The translations under genes and the position numbers were made by a program. Positions 10,476 to 21,959 of a stretch of DNA of 64,000 bases are shown here, piece by piece. Numbering within the stretch: the first letter of the stretch is position 1; every line of letters begins with the position of its first letter. This stretch comes from Siphonodentalium dalli (Eukaryota > Mollusca > Scaphopoda > Gadilida > Siphonodentaliidae): assembly GCA_032622095.1 (NCBI GenBank), contig CP136063.1, positions 11,079,814 through 11,143,813 on the forward strand, in the 5' to 3' direction. The notes beneath the pieces were generated by a model. It searched no databases and was not told the origin of the DNA. It saw only the letters and a program-made list of their open reading frames with translations.

Positions 10476-12530
10476 AAGATGCTGAACCTCTTCGCAGCCA
10501 CTGGTCATATAAATTACGCAAAGAGCTGCAGACTATATCTCCAAATGATACTAGAATTACCAGTGAAGCATCCTTAGGTACATCAATGTTTTGAGGAACA
10601 TGGCTTCCACGTAGCCCGTAGAAGTAGCAGATTCTGGGATGGGTTATCAACCGATCTTATTATTGAACAAGTACTGATGAGATCTATCAAGAGTCGAGGT
10701 GGGTTAACTCGAGGTAGAGGACGGACAGAAACGGTACGTTTGCAGTGGATACTCAGTATGCACAGATGTGCAGAGATACACGATGCAATGACCGAGTTGA
10801 CCAAAATGCGACATAGTACCAGTGATCAGCACATTGAAATGGGAGAATCTAGGCGAAAGCGTGATTTCGATGATATGGTTAGTTTGCAAACCTGGTTTGA
10901 TGACCACGACCCCTTTGATGCCAATGAGAAGAAACTCCGTTCGTTGTCATCGGGGCTAACGTCCAATGGAACTGATGGCGTGAATTGTTCCGATTCTGAG
11001 AGTGTTGGCCAAACAATCCAGAGAAAACTTTACAATTTGAGCATCACTGAGGCATCAATTAAAAGGAAAGATCACATAAAGTCTCTGGATCATCTGTATC
11101 CCGGGATTCGAGTTGATAACGAGCGAGTTCAATTCAATCCAACGCTTTTGTTCTCACGACTGATAGCTATCGCCCAGCGTGAGGAAAGTATGTTGAAGTT
11201 TTTTTCTTACGAATTGACGACCATACCAACTTATCTGTTCAAAGATCAATCAATGCGAAAACCAGCAAAATCACAGTTAGCGAAGGCTCTGACTGATTCC
11301 GTTCAGCAAGTCGAATATTCCCAGAAGGGAATTGCGACCGTTCTTGATGGCGGAGCTCTTCTCCACAGAGTGAAGTGGATCAAAAACTCAACATACATGG
11401 AAGTAGCCACTCAATATCAGAACTACGTCAGAACAAAGTATGGCTCGAGTTGCATCGTGTTCGATGGTTATGGTCATGGCCCGTCTATTAAAGATCACGA
11501 GCACAACCGGCGATCTGGCAAAACATGTGCCGAAGTTCGGGTCACTGAAACAACAGCGAGCCACAATAACCAGCAAATTTTCCTCTCAAATGAGAGAAAC
11601 AAAAGTCAGTTCATCAACTTGATTGGCCGCCTCTTATCGGGTGATGGGCATGCAGTTCACAACAGCAGTGGTGACGCAGATACTCTGATAGTTTCTCATG
11701 CCCTAGAGTTTGCATCACATGGAAGAAACGTCAGAGTTATTGCGGACGACACCGATGTGATTATTCTTTTGATCCATCATTGGAAATCCAAAATGGCCGA
11801 CATATTTTTCCAATCTGATGCTCGGAAATCTGGCAAAGGCAGTGCTGCCATATGGCGAATCGGTGACATCGTGCGCAAGGCTGGACAGTTCACAACTTCC
11901 CATATCCTGTTTGCACATGCATGGGGAGGCTGTGACACCACCTCTGCAATATTCGGACATGGGAAAACAAGTATCGTCAGAAAGATAAACGAGTCTGCTG
12001 AAGTTCGCAAAATATCATCACTCATGCAGGAATCTAGTGCTAATCAGAAAGACATTGGAGAGGCCGGCATGAGGCTCTTCGTTGTAGTGTGTAGTGGTAA
12101 GAAAGAAGATTCTCTAAATACACTTCGGTATGCGAAGTTTATGGATATGGTATCTTCTAGCAAGACTGCATTAGAGCCCCAAAAGCTCCCACCAACAGAA
12201 CGAGCGGCATACTATCACAGTCTCAGAGTTCATCTCCAGGTGATGATTTGGAAAACACTGAATAATGACGTATTGAATGCTGAGGGGTGGGGTTGGGAAC
12301 AACGTGGTGCGGATCTTTCCCCAGTCATGACTGACCAGAATGCAGCCCCAGACGAATTGCTCAAGTTTGTACGGTGCAAGTGTAAGATGTCATCAAAAAA
12401 ACCATGTGACACCAATGTGTGTACATGTCGCAAACATGGTCTGAAATGTGTTATCGCTTGTGGAGATTGTCGTGGAGAGGGCTGCATGAATTCAGAAGAG
12501 GTTCTGATAGATGACGAGGATGAGGTCTGA
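10476..12530 (+). CDS. Academ-like transposase, C-terminal part: DDE glutamate, XPG-like nuclease, Cys8 cluster
   Basis: Homology begins at 10476, just after the MITE. One in-frame TAG lies at 10575-10577, and the frame is then open to 12530; the first ATG after the stop is at 10677. The stretch around 10665 (TDLIIEQVLMR) matches the ETTFMRYGHGRSG region of transposon B and supplies the probable DDE glutamate. A GGLTRGRG motif follows. From about 11340 an XPG/FEN-like region appears: VLDGGALLH, IVFDGYGHG, GDADTLIV, ADDTDVIIL at 11742-11765, and GGCDTTSAIFGHGK. The C-terminus (from 12374) has an eight-cysteine cluster starting RCKCK and continuing CTCRKHGLKC and ACGDC. An AATAAA sits at 12616-12621. 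The split, one stop and a phase shift make the gene inactive as a whole. Confidence 0.75.
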
Positions 12531-13334
12531 GTATAAATGATATATTTGACACACAAGTGTCGAAATCATGAAGTATTTCTCATTCTGGTCATCACTGGCT
12601 GATTTCGATCAACAAAATAAACAAAAGAAATAATTATCATTTTAGCGGCCATTTTGGTTGCCATCTTTTGACTCTGTGACTAATATTTTGTCAGTGTGAC
12701 TCCCGTGGAATCCTTTGTCAAACGTGATGACATTTGTATGAGAGCAAACTCATTACCCCTACCTAACAATGGACTAATGCTGATTGGGGAATATTTATAA
12801 TCGTTGGCCGCCACCTTGGACGCCATCTTGAATCCTGAATTTTCCCCAAGGCGGATTTTAGCGGATTTTGGATATGTTATTCCTGATACTTTTGCGCGCA
12901 AAATGAGACAAAAACCAGCTTTATAACAATGTTTTCCAGGTTCAACCTCCCGACGACCACACTATATTTCTAGTGCAATACACATATCTATTATAATAAT
13001 AATGGTGAAAAATTGTGAACAATTATGTCGTATATTGTGGGGGATGGCATAGTCTGGCAAGACTGTCTTCCTGCCATCCCCAGTATGGTGAATATAGAAA
13101 TTAATAACAATAGTAAGTTGGCCTCGGGTGAGCCGTGTACATATTGTGTATATGTAATTTATAAGTTTAAGGCTTAGTTAAAGAGTGTGTGAAATTGGAT
13201 ACTACCCGAGGGCTGTTCAATATCATGTGTATGGTTCAAATTCAGATGAGTGGGTAGTATTTTTAACGGATGAGGTTACAGGGACTACTGATTCGTATTG
13301 GTTGATGTTGACGTTGAAACCGTCATATGTACAC

Positions 13335-15720
13335 TTAACGGGGTACGATCTGGGGGCAGTCTGGGCATCCTCGATTTTTGCGTGTGATATTGTTAGAATA
13401 TGCTCTTATTATTTTTTGTGTGGTGTGTTTTTTGAATACGTGCCTACTTTGATATTTAGTCATGGTGTTATCTAAATTGTTCCATGAGGTTGGGAATGCA
13501 TGAAACGGTAGCTGTCCGGAAAAGGATGTTCTCGGGGTTTTGGGTAATAATGGGTGCTGTTGTCTAGTATCGGGTCCGGCAATACGTTTAGTGAACATTT
13601 GCGAGAAAGATTCAGGTAGGTGGTTGTAATACCAATCATGCACGGATAGAGTAGTATGGACTTTGTGAAGGTCGTATAACATTTTATTACACACAATTCG
13701 TATTGCTCTTTTTTTGTAATAAAAAGACTCGTTTTACCTCGGGAACATTCCGTACACCAAGTGACTTTGGATTAAGGCATAATATAACGTTTTAAGGGCA
13801 CTGCCTGGGAAAAAGTGTTTGACTTTATTTATATGATATATGGCGTGCGCTAATTTGGAGCAGACTGATGATATGTGCTTTTTAAATGATAGATTTTCAT
13901 CTATGTGAATGCCTAAATTTTTTTTTGAGGTTTCGTGCTCACGATTTCCAATGCGTTTCAATTCTGTGTTATTTAATAGAATTTTCATAGTGTTCCATTT
14001 GGTGTCGTTATTTTGCGGGTGCATAAGCATGTAATAGCTCTTGTCTGTGTTTATAGAAAGCTTGTTGCAGCAACACCAAGTGTAGATATTACGTAGTTCA
14101 TTGTTCACATAACTTTCAATTTGGGTGCCGCTATCCCCGCTAGTCATTAAGGTGGTATCATCCGCGTAAGACAATATATTCATGGTTGTCGCATTTGGCA
14201 TATCGTTAGCGCAGATTAAAAAAATATGGGGGCGAGTATGGAGCCTTGAGGGACTCCGCACGTTATGTCCATTAGTTTGGATTTATTTCCCTGAAGTACA
14301 ACATATTATTGCCTGTTGTCTAGATAGCTTTGGAACCAAGACAGGGCGGTACCCCTTATCCCGTAATGATCTAATTTTTAAATTAATATATCATGATTTA
14401 TAGTGTCAAATGCTTTAGAGATGTCTAGGAATAGTGCTATTGTTGAATCCCTGGTTGTTTTACCATTGTTACTGGCTATTTGGTCGACAAGATGTATGAT
14501 TGGGTGGAAAGTAGAGTGGTTAGGACGGAAGCCGTATTGGTGCTTGTACAATATATCGTGCTCAGTTAAATAATTTACTAGGCGTTTTTGCATTATTCGT
14601 TCTAATAGCTTGGAAAAAGTAGGTAGAATGCTGATTGGTCTATAGTTGGAAATTTCGTGTGCATTGTTATTTTTCGGGATTGGAACAACCTTTATTTCAT
14701 TTTCTCTGGGACAATTCCTTGTTCAAATGAAAGGTTAAATATATGTTTCAATGCCGGAGCTATGGTTTCAATTGTTTCCTTCATGAGTTTAGTGTTATCC
14801 ATTTAACGCTTTACCCAACAAACCGGCCAAAACCGGCCAAATAAAGCTTCAACAGCCTAAAATATCTTCGGTCTGTCTCAATAGAACCATACAAATATGG
14901 ATATCATTGGAACCGGCTCCTTGACCACATTGTGATAGTTACAGTTATGCCCTGTGCCAATGCATTCTCTTATATATGCGAGTTGGCTAGGTAATCATGG
15001 GCACGAATCCTCTGGTGAAAATATTGTTAATAAACTCATTTGTTTTGGAATGCGTGTTAAAATTAAGTAAGTTTATATTGACGTCCGCTGCTATGTATGA
15101 CGTGTGATCTTTATTTTTTTCTAAAATACCATCGAATTTCGCCATGAATTTATCTATATCAGCTTTTGGTGCTGTATTCGGCCAGTAAACACAACCGATG
15201 GTATGGGAGTTATGCTTTCCTGCGTTTATTTCTACAAATACAGTTTCAATTACATGCGGAATGAATTCAGTGAGATCGGGTCTAATTTTGTATGGAATGT
15301 TGTCTTTAACGAATAGACATACCCCTCCGCTACCATCGTCGTCGTCTGACCGACATCTAAATTCCATGGGATGATAACCCGGTATTTGGTGATCGGATGT
15401 TTGATAAATTTTAAACGTTTATGTTAGGGCAATTATGTCAAATTCATCTGTGGATTTCAAGTCGCACAGAACGTTACACAGAGATTAGAAATTTGCATTT
15501 AAGCTCTACAATTCAAGTTAAAAATAGAAATTTGTGTTTTCTTATTCAAATAGTCATGGACCTGTGTTGGTGAGAAATAATGACAATCATTATCGTGTAG
15601 AATGTTAGGCTCTAAATACGTATCCGCATTATTTCCTTCTATATTGGCCCATTTTGCGGCGAAATCATAAGCGTCCGAGTCCCTGACCTCATCCAGAGTA
15701 ACCATATTACTTGCTAACAT
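13335..15720 (-). pseudogene. Non-LTR retrotransposon (Jockey/CR1/L2-like), decayed
   Basis: Read on the minus strand. Residual endonuclease lies at 15720-14987, with GGVCLFVKD and a VNINLLNFNTHSKTNEF stretch typical of CR1/L2-type apurinic-like endonucleases. Reverse transcriptase follows at about 14800-13734: NYRPISILP, QYGFRPNHST, DISKAFDTINH and the catalytic box YADD near 14175. The C-terminal thumb remnant ends in an FHAFPTSWNNL motif near 13470. The frame is broken several times, the linker between endonuclease and RT is missing, and a truncated MITE sits in that gap. No target duplication or poly-A tail was identified. Confidence 0.8.
14803..14986 (+). mobile_element. piggyBac-like MITE, truncated copy
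   Basis: It starts TTAACGCTTTACCCAAC and then matches 15848-16009 almost base for base, through TCTTATATATGCGAG. It breaks off where the palindrome of the full copy would begin. A CCGGCCAAAA step is duplicated near its start. It interrupts the retrotransposon between endonuclease and RT. Confidence 0.8.
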
Positions 15721-15847
15721 TGATTTGGATTGTATGGGTTGTGAAAGTCGTGCCCTTTAGAGAGAAGGAATTGTTCATAGGAATATACACAATATGTACA
15801 CAATTACCCTGGTCGTATGTGCATATATAACAATACGTATTTTTCAT

Positions 15848-16227
15848 TTAACCCTTTACCCAACAAACCGGCCAAATAAAGCTTCAACAGCCTAAAATAT
15901 CTTCGGTCTGTCTCAATAGAACCATACAAATATGGATATCATTGGAACCGGCTCCTTGACCACATTGTGATAGTTACAGTTATGCCCTGTGCCAATGCAT
16001 TCTCTTATATATGCGAGTCGACCATAGGTCGCCTCGCATATATAAGAGAATGCATCGGCCTAAAAAAAATCTTTTTTTACCATTTTTTCTTACATTCTTT
16101 AACAATTTTATAATTTTTAATGTGTTAAGCCAATGCATTCTCTTATATATGCGAGGCGACCTATGGTCGACTCGCATATATAAGAGAATGGATTGGCACA
16201 GGGCCGTTCTGTTGGGTAAAGGGTTAA
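15848..16227. mobile_element. piggyBac-like MITE with two internal palindromes
   Basis: The ends are perfect: TTAA-CCCTTTACCCAAC and GTTGGGTAAAGGG-TTAA, a 13-bp TIR with a TTAA target, as in piggyBac-type elements. Inside are two palindromes of about 53 bp (about 16000-16052 and 16136-16188). Both are built on TCTTATATATGCGAG facing its complement, with centres that are inverse to each other. There is no coding content. Confidence 0.85.
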
Positions 16228-16231
16228 CAAT

Positions 16232-16500
16232 AATATGGTGATCCCCGCAATAGAGTGTTCTCAGATAGGGCAACATGGGTAGGTAGTCATATAGTTCTCT
16301 TCTGGGCTCTTGATAAAATGTACATTCAAAGAGATAGTGGTAAGTTATCTCATGTTCCCCACATAAACAGAACGGGATTTTTTTTACATGAGTATCTGTC
16401 AGGTCACCACTCAGGTGGCTATAGTTCAGAGGGTAGTCATATATGTTCAAATCTGAAGTTATATCTGGAATTATTTACCTGGATTGGTCGTACATAGTTT
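16232..16500 (-). pseudogene. Non-LTR retrotransposon C-terminal fragment
   Basis: The minus strand encodes FCLCGEHEITYHYLFECTFY, a C-x-C-G...H-x4-C arrangement seen at the C-terminus of many non-LTR reverse transcriptases, followed by an RRELYDYL stretch. It abuts the MITE on its downstream side. Only this terminal piece is recognisable. Confidence 0.6.
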
Positions 16501-16588
16501 TTAAAGATTTATGGGGCAGTTCCGCGTATCATTTTAAACAATTGGCATAGCTTGTGTTTTCTACGACGAGAGGAGAGGAGTTTCCAAT

Positions 16589-16737
16589 TAAGAAATAAAT
16601 ACACGGTGTAGAGGTGTGTATGGTCAAGTTGTACCACAAAAAACTGATTGTAGGACGACGCGTAGCGTATTCCTACAATCAGTTTTTTGTGGCACAACTT
16701 GACCATACAAACCGATACACCGTGTATTTATTTCTTT
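16589..16737. repeat. Palindromic element, about 150 bp
   Basis: The arms share AAATAAATACACGGTGTA, GTTGTACCACAAAAAACTG and their complements, centred near 16663. A related shorter hairpin with GGTACAATT facing AATTGTACC is at about 17475-17510. It is probably a small foldback MITE. Confidence 0.75.
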
Positions 16738-16739
16738 TG

Positions 16740-18104
16740 TAATACGACTGAAAGTTTCTGGTCATAATTCGACTGAATAGTCAACGAAATACTGCGCTTT
16801 TTCGGTCTCAGGTGAGAACACATTTTCGTGGTGTAATTCTTATTGGGCTTACTCGATTTCTTTGCACGGAGTACTCTGGTAATTTGTTTGCGTAAATAAT
16901 CATTGTTATTGGCTAAAAACGGATGTGTTTTCAGCGGCGCCGGTGCCTTTCATTTAAATTGTACAGTTAACACGATTGCGGTCATTTCTGTGTTGAACGT
17001 TGTTGTGATAAAATGAATATGATAATCGACTATGGACCATTTTCCTTACACAAAGCGATCTAAATGATCTAGTTTACTAAACTAATCTTATTTCCCTTCT
17101 GGTGAACAAACGCTTTCAGTTTCAACTTGATTCCGAAATATCGAATATGATCGAGATTCGAATCGACGAATGCACAGCCCGGCCCCATGGAAAATACCAT
17201 TTTACCGATTTATTTTGTTTATTTAATATACTTATTAAGTAACTTTCGTTGGTCGTAACATACATCAATATACCAGAACATCATCTGGACCATATTCATT
17301 GGCAACCAAACTGCTTTCAAGCGACAAATCGCTAGAAAATTCGCAAGATTGTCAAGATGTAGCAAAATTCAAAGGGTTACGGGTGCGGGTGTACTCCGTT
17401 GATACCCCGTTTGCGCGGAGTTAGAAAAGACGGGAAAAGTCGCGTGCGGCGATCTGAATAAACCGATTTTTTTCGTGGTACAATTGGAAAAAGTAGAATT
17501 GTACCACAAAACTGGAACGAGATAGCCATGGTAACTCGGGCCTCTGGCCAATCAGGACATGGTTTTTAAGCATAGTTAGGCATGGTCGTATTACAATATA
17601 AGTTGATAAACGAAGACAGTTTTGGAACATGACGTCGATATTTTAGTCACGAACGCGATGACGTCATATTTCACGCATACAAAGCATGGAATTAGAAAAA
17701 CTGGCTACGAATGTGATCGCCGGCGAAAAGCTGGCTACATTTGTGATCGATTCAAAAAGCTGGCTACGAATGTGACCGGAGCCTTGTGACAATGACCCCA
17801 TCGGCATTAGTGATCATACTGCTGTTCTGAGTATATAAATTAGACATTAAATACAGCACGTGACAAGATAGAGCAATGGACAGGCTTATGTGTATTTATG
17901 TACATATATGCCCCTTTTTGTCATGATCTTTCTGGGACAAATTAAACTCCCATCATTCACCAGTGTCGTGGATCCATAAAGCTTGATTTAAATACTCACA
18001 TCTATTTATTAAACCCCAACATATTATATGAAATATAATATTTTCCACCCGATACACACAGATATTATACAACAGTAAAGCAAATATGTTCAGAAATATT
18101 AGCC
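16740..18104. other. Intergenic with a short tandem repeat
   Basis: No gene recognised. At about 17698-17780 the phrase CTGGCTACGAATGTGATCG (or ATTTGTGATCG) occurs three times in tandem at about 33-bp spacing. The rest shows no clear structure. Confidence 0.5.
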
Positions 18105-19345
18105 TTAAAGGTGGATTATCTCTTTGTAAACATGTATTATAAAGTTACCGGGGTATAAAATATTAGATCTGAATCGAAGACTCCTGTCCGGAAATGCTTC
18201 TATCGATTAATATTAATTTTATTTTGAATATTTTCTGGTCGAACTAGAGATGGGCTTGTCCCAGATGGAACTAAGTAATACCCCCCGTCTTCAAAATGCT
18301 ATTTGAGTGAAGTAGCCATTACCATATATTGGGCACTGAAATTATGTCAACAGGTATCCATAACCCTAAACCTCCTAACCCTAACCCCTAACCCTAATCA
18401 TAACCCTAAAAAAAGTCGGACAGACATCATAATCGCAGGTGCACAGGTTCCCATGGTACTAAATATCAGTGCCAAGATAAAAAAAACATTGACCTAAAAC
18501 TGTAGAAATAAAAGCTCGGACAAAATTATGCATGTTGCATAAAAGTCTCTAAGTCGAAAAAGGGATATAACTCTACAAAAAAATGTCGGACAGACGTTAT
18601 AATCGCAGGTGCACATGTTCCCATGGTACTCAATATATGTGACAAGTTTTAAAACAATTGACCTAAAAATGTAGGAATAAAAGCTCGGACAAAAGTATAC
18701 ATGTTGTGAACATTATTTTCTAAGTCGAAAAAGGGGGGATAACTCCGCCAAAAAAAGTCAGATAGACATCATAATCCCAGGTGCACAGGTTCCCATGGTG
18801 ATTGATGTCTGTTTCATGTTTCACGGAAATTGATAAAAAAAACGACCGAGAAAAACTCCGGACAAATTTGTGTCCACGGACGGAGAGACAGACATATGGA
18901 CAAGCTGATACCAGTATACCCCCCCCCCCACAACTCGTTGCGGGGGTATAAAAAGGTGTGGTTGTTTAGCTGACGAACAATAGGGGTTACTGTTAACAGA
19001 AACCAGAACTTTTATGGTGTAATTTTGTCACAAATAAACATTAATTATACTCATTATCACTTATAACTACATGTATGGAACAAAACAATACAATCAACCA
19101 ATCTGGGACATTTGACGTTCGGTGCGTAACCATATGAGCAGCCTAAAGCACTCTATCGCTATATGGTATCACCCGAGTGGTCTGTTCTAAAAATAGACAA
19201 ATAAACTGGCCCAATAAAATATTCGAAATAAAATCAATATTAATTGATAGAAGCCTTTCCGGACAGGGGTCTTCACTTCATATTTTTATTTTATACCCAC
19301 GCAATTATTTCAAATTTCTTATCTAAAGAGATAATCCATCTTTAA
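18105..19345 (+). mobile_element. TTAA-flanked MITE, copy 2, with nested insertion
   Basis: The left end TTAA-AGGTGGATTATCTCTTT is at 18105 and the right end closes on TTAA at 19342-19345. Together the two halves match the intact copy at 53236. The left half is interrupted at 18241-18948. The right terminal TTAA overlaps the stop codon of the zinc-finger gene on the minus strand. Confidence 0.85.
18241..18948 (+). repeat. Insertion with three tandem about 175-bp units and a telomere-like tract
   Basis: The insertion falls between GGTC and TAAAAAGG of the MITE. It contains an interstitial telomere-like tract of CCTAAC/CCCTAA repeats at about 18362-18410. Three tandem units follow, each with GTCGGACAGAC or a variant, CAGGTGCACAGGTTCCCATG and GTCGAAAAAGGG-ATAACTC. 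It ends with a poly-C run and a GGGGGTATA tail. The unit style recalls dispersed repeats of molluscan genomes (memory, unverified). No target duplication is evident. Confidence 0.6.
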
Positions 19346-20355
19346 TGTTTGTCTCTGTTGTGTATATTCATGTGTCGAGTGAGGTCGCTGGATTGATTGA
19401 ATGGCTTGCTACATTGCTTACACTGGTGAGGTCTCTCTCCCGTGTGGATTCGTATGTGTTTGTTCAGATTACTCGATCGATTGAACACCTTGTAACATAC
19501 GTTACACATATAAGGCTTCACCCCACTGTGTATCCTCATGTGGTTGGTCAGGCTATTGGACTGATTGAATGCCTTGTCACATTGCTGACAATGATAAGGC
19601 TTCTCTCCATTGTGGATTCTCGTATGTCTGGTTAGGTTACTTTGCTGTGAGAAGCTCTTTTCACATATGTTACACTTATACGGCGTCTCCCTCGTCTGAA
19701 TCGCCGTGTGGACCTTTGTGTGTTCAGTCAGAGCATCACATTGGATAAAACTTTTACCACAAACATTGCATTCAAACTTATTACCACCAGTGTGTAGCCT
19801 CGTATGTATATCCAGTGCCCCTGAGTGTGTAAAAGACATATCGCACTCCATACATTGGTATGATATGACGTCAGAATGAGTTATATTGTGCTGCATCAGG
19901 CTATCCTGGGTTATTGTACGTTCTCCCACACGTTCTTGTGTTATTTTATGACGTTCTTCCACACATTCGTGTGTTATTGTATGGCGTTCTCCCACTTCTA
20001 TATGCGTTGTCTCACGTCTTGTAATGGCATTACGTATTCCTAAAGTCTTGCCACAAACGTCAGACGCACAAGGTTTCTCCCCTATGTGACCTCGCATGTG
20101 TGTGTTCTTATTAGACCAGTTCGTAAATGTTCTAAAACATAAATCACACTGATATGGTCTATCTCCCGTGTGGATCATCGTGATATGTGTTTTTAGACGA
20201 AGTTCTTCCGTGAATATGTGAAAACATACATCACACTCAAATAGTGTCTGCCCTGGGTGGACACTCGTGATGTGTGTTTTTAGACTACTCCCCTCTGTGA
20301 ATATCAGAAGGCATACATCACACTCAAAGAGTGGCTCTCCTGTTTGGGCGGACAT
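19342..20355 (-). CDS. C2H2 zinc-finger protein (337 aa), ZNF3
   Basis: The first ATG in frame is at 20355; the frame upstream reaches only a GTG. The protein is a single uninterrupted frame with about nine intact C2H2 fingers. Two lie near the N-terminus (FECDVC) and one follows (YQCDLC). A degenerate finger lacking its first cysteine (ASDVCGK) and a linker of about 40 residues repeating a GERHxIT phrase come next. Six standard fingers follow, with TGERP-like linkers. It is presumably a nuclear DNA-binding regulator; the target is unknown. The TAA stop lies in the TTAA target of MITE copy 2, so its original 3' flank has been displaced. It is not a close copy of ZNF1 or ZNF2. Confidence 0.85.
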   Translation of the reverse strand: MSAQTGEPLFECDVCLLIFTEGSSLKTHITSVHPGQTLFECDVCFHIFTEELRLKTHITMIHTGDRPYQCDLCFRTFTNWSNKNTHMRGHIGEKPCASDVCGKTLGIRNAITRRETTHIEVGERHTITHECVEERHKITQERVGERTITQDSLMQHNITHSDVISYQCMECDMSFTHSGALDIHTRLHTGGNKFECNVCGKSFIQCDALTEHTKVHTAIQTRETPYKCNICEKSFSQQSNLTRHTRIHNGEKPYHCQQCDKAFNQSNSLTNHMRIHSGVKPYMCNVCYKVFNRSSNLNKHIRIHTGERPHQCKQCSKPFNQSSDLTRHMNIHNRDKH

Positions 20356-20761
20356 ACCTGACACTCAAGAATAATACTGATTCCCTATATAGATATACCA
20401 CATTGATACCGTCACACTTAACTTCTATCTATAGTTGCTGCTGCTGTGACCTTTCTGAACACACGATATGCTTGGGTCTCTGAAACGAAAAGGGAAATTA
20501 CTGATGACTACTCTTATAAAGACAATAATAAGCAAATACCATCCATTGGTTCGAAAGCACAATAATTACTGAAATACACATTACTTTAATTACAATACAA
20601 TTATCACCAGATAAATTCAACATATAAATGATCAAAATATTAATACATCAATGATCAAGCAGTTATGTTTGGCCTATTTTTTGTCATTTCTGGATTTATT
20701 AGCCAGAAGCTTTAGCCAAGTTTAAACTTCCCAGATTGAGAAAAACAAAATTGGAAAAAAG

Positions 20762-20945
20762 AGTCAATAAATAGATAGAACGACACAAGTGTGTGAACAT
20801 GATAACGTTATTGCACGAGTTTGTTGTGACACGATGGTAAAACGAGAACCAGAGGTTCGAGTTTTACCTCGCGGCACGACAAACGAGTGCAATAACGTTA
20901 ACATGTTCACAAAACAGTGTTGTTCTATGTTTATTGCACACTCTG
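20762..20945. repeat. Inverted repeat, about 180 bp
   Basis: The left arm contains GTGAACATGATAACGTTATT and the right arm its near-complement TGCAATAACGTTAACATG. Matching extends outwards to TCAATAAATAGATAGAAC facing TTCTATGTTTATTG. The loop is near GAACCAGAGGTTC. It is probably a small palindromic MITE. Confidence 0.75.
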
Positions 20946-21190
20946 AAGATTGTAGCTTGTGTTATACTAAAATTTAGATCTATATTCTTTATTTAATTGA
21001 ACACACGTGTGCTTAATGTAGACTATACCTAATAATTTAGTGAAGAAATTGTCTGTTACGGTTAACGTCGCCAATGACGTTGTTGACGTAATCGGTTTGT
21101 ATTGTTCAAGAACAATACACAATTGTTTATTGAACGTTTTGAAATCTTCTGTATTTTGCTGTATTTCGCACAAATAAGCCATTGGGTGTG

Positions 21191-21908
21191 CAATAAAATA
21201 ACTAGAATGCACATGTTACATTGTGGTATGTATAACGTTATATCCGCCGAACTGTTATTAATGAAACTTTTTATCCTTATAGCAGCCAGGAGACCGATTT
21301 ATAAACTCGATTAAAACCTTATTTTTGTGACGGTATGTCCAGTAACTGTGGCCAGATCTGGTATTGTCTTTATTTCATGTGTGTAATTACATTGTACAAC
21401 ACATTTCGGTCGTATAACAAAGCTGGTTAACAGGAACACAAGAAATCTACGGTGTGTACATAAATGCTGGTCTTCAATAATAGGACCGTTATTGGTAGAC
21501 GAGCTTAATTTATTAGTGGAGTTGTGAATATGTTGTTCTCGGTCAAAAAAGAGTCAATAAAATAACTAGAATGCACATGTTACATTGTGGTATGTATAAC
21601 GTTATATCCGCCGAACTGTTATTAATGAAACTTTTTATCCTTATAGCAGCCAGGAGACCGATTTATAAACTCGATTAAAACCTTATTTTTGTGACGGTAT
21701 GTCCAGTAACTGTGGCCAGATCTGGTATTGTCTTTATTTCCTGGGTGTAATTACATTGTACAACACATTTCGGTCGTATAACAAAGCTGGTTAACAGGAA
21801 CACAAGAAATCTACGGTGTGTACATAAATGCTGGTCTTCAATAATAGGACCGTTATTGGTAGACGAGCCTAATTTATTAGTGGAGTTGTGAATATGTTGT
21901 TCTCGGTC
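21191..21908 (+). repeat. Tandem duplication of a 354-bp unit
   Basis: 21191-21544 and 21555-21908 are almost identical, with about three differences visible. They are separated by the 10-mer AAAAAAGAGT, which also precedes CAATAAA at about 20756. There is no coding content. The near-identity implies a very recent duplication or an assembly artefact. Confidence 0.9.
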
Positions 21909-21959
21909 ATTATTATCTGTTTCGCGTAGCATTATGTTGTACCGCCATGAAGCCAGTGA

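Larger units (their letters stand above)
6477..12964 (+). mobile_element. Transposon A, Academ-like
   Basis: Inverted ends of roughly 130 bp flank the gene at 7197-12530. The left arm (6477 to about 6610) and the reverse complement of the right arm (about 12830-12964) share GTTATAAAGC and ATCCAAAATCCGCTAAAATC. The outer tips begin TAGT. The right arm also has an ATGGCGTCC-type motif at about 12820. No clean target duplication was found, so the exact tips are uncertain. The same subterminal phrases start transposon E at 61719, which makes A and E close relatives. Confidence 0.65.

Noticed and set aside
7197-12530. Host nuclear gene with a retained intron at 9.7-10.5 kb
   Set aside because: The interruption has inverted ends with TA flanks and no GT...AG at its borders, and the whole gene lies between transposon-type inverted repeats.
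13734-15720. Group II intron or bacterial reverse transcriptase
   Set aside because: The endonuclease-then-RT order and the SFFPRT/WN-type C-termini are of animal non-LTR elements.
18303-18497. CCCTAA-like tract taken as a chromosome end
   Set aside because: It is short, degenerate, interstitial and nested in a MITE; not a telomere.
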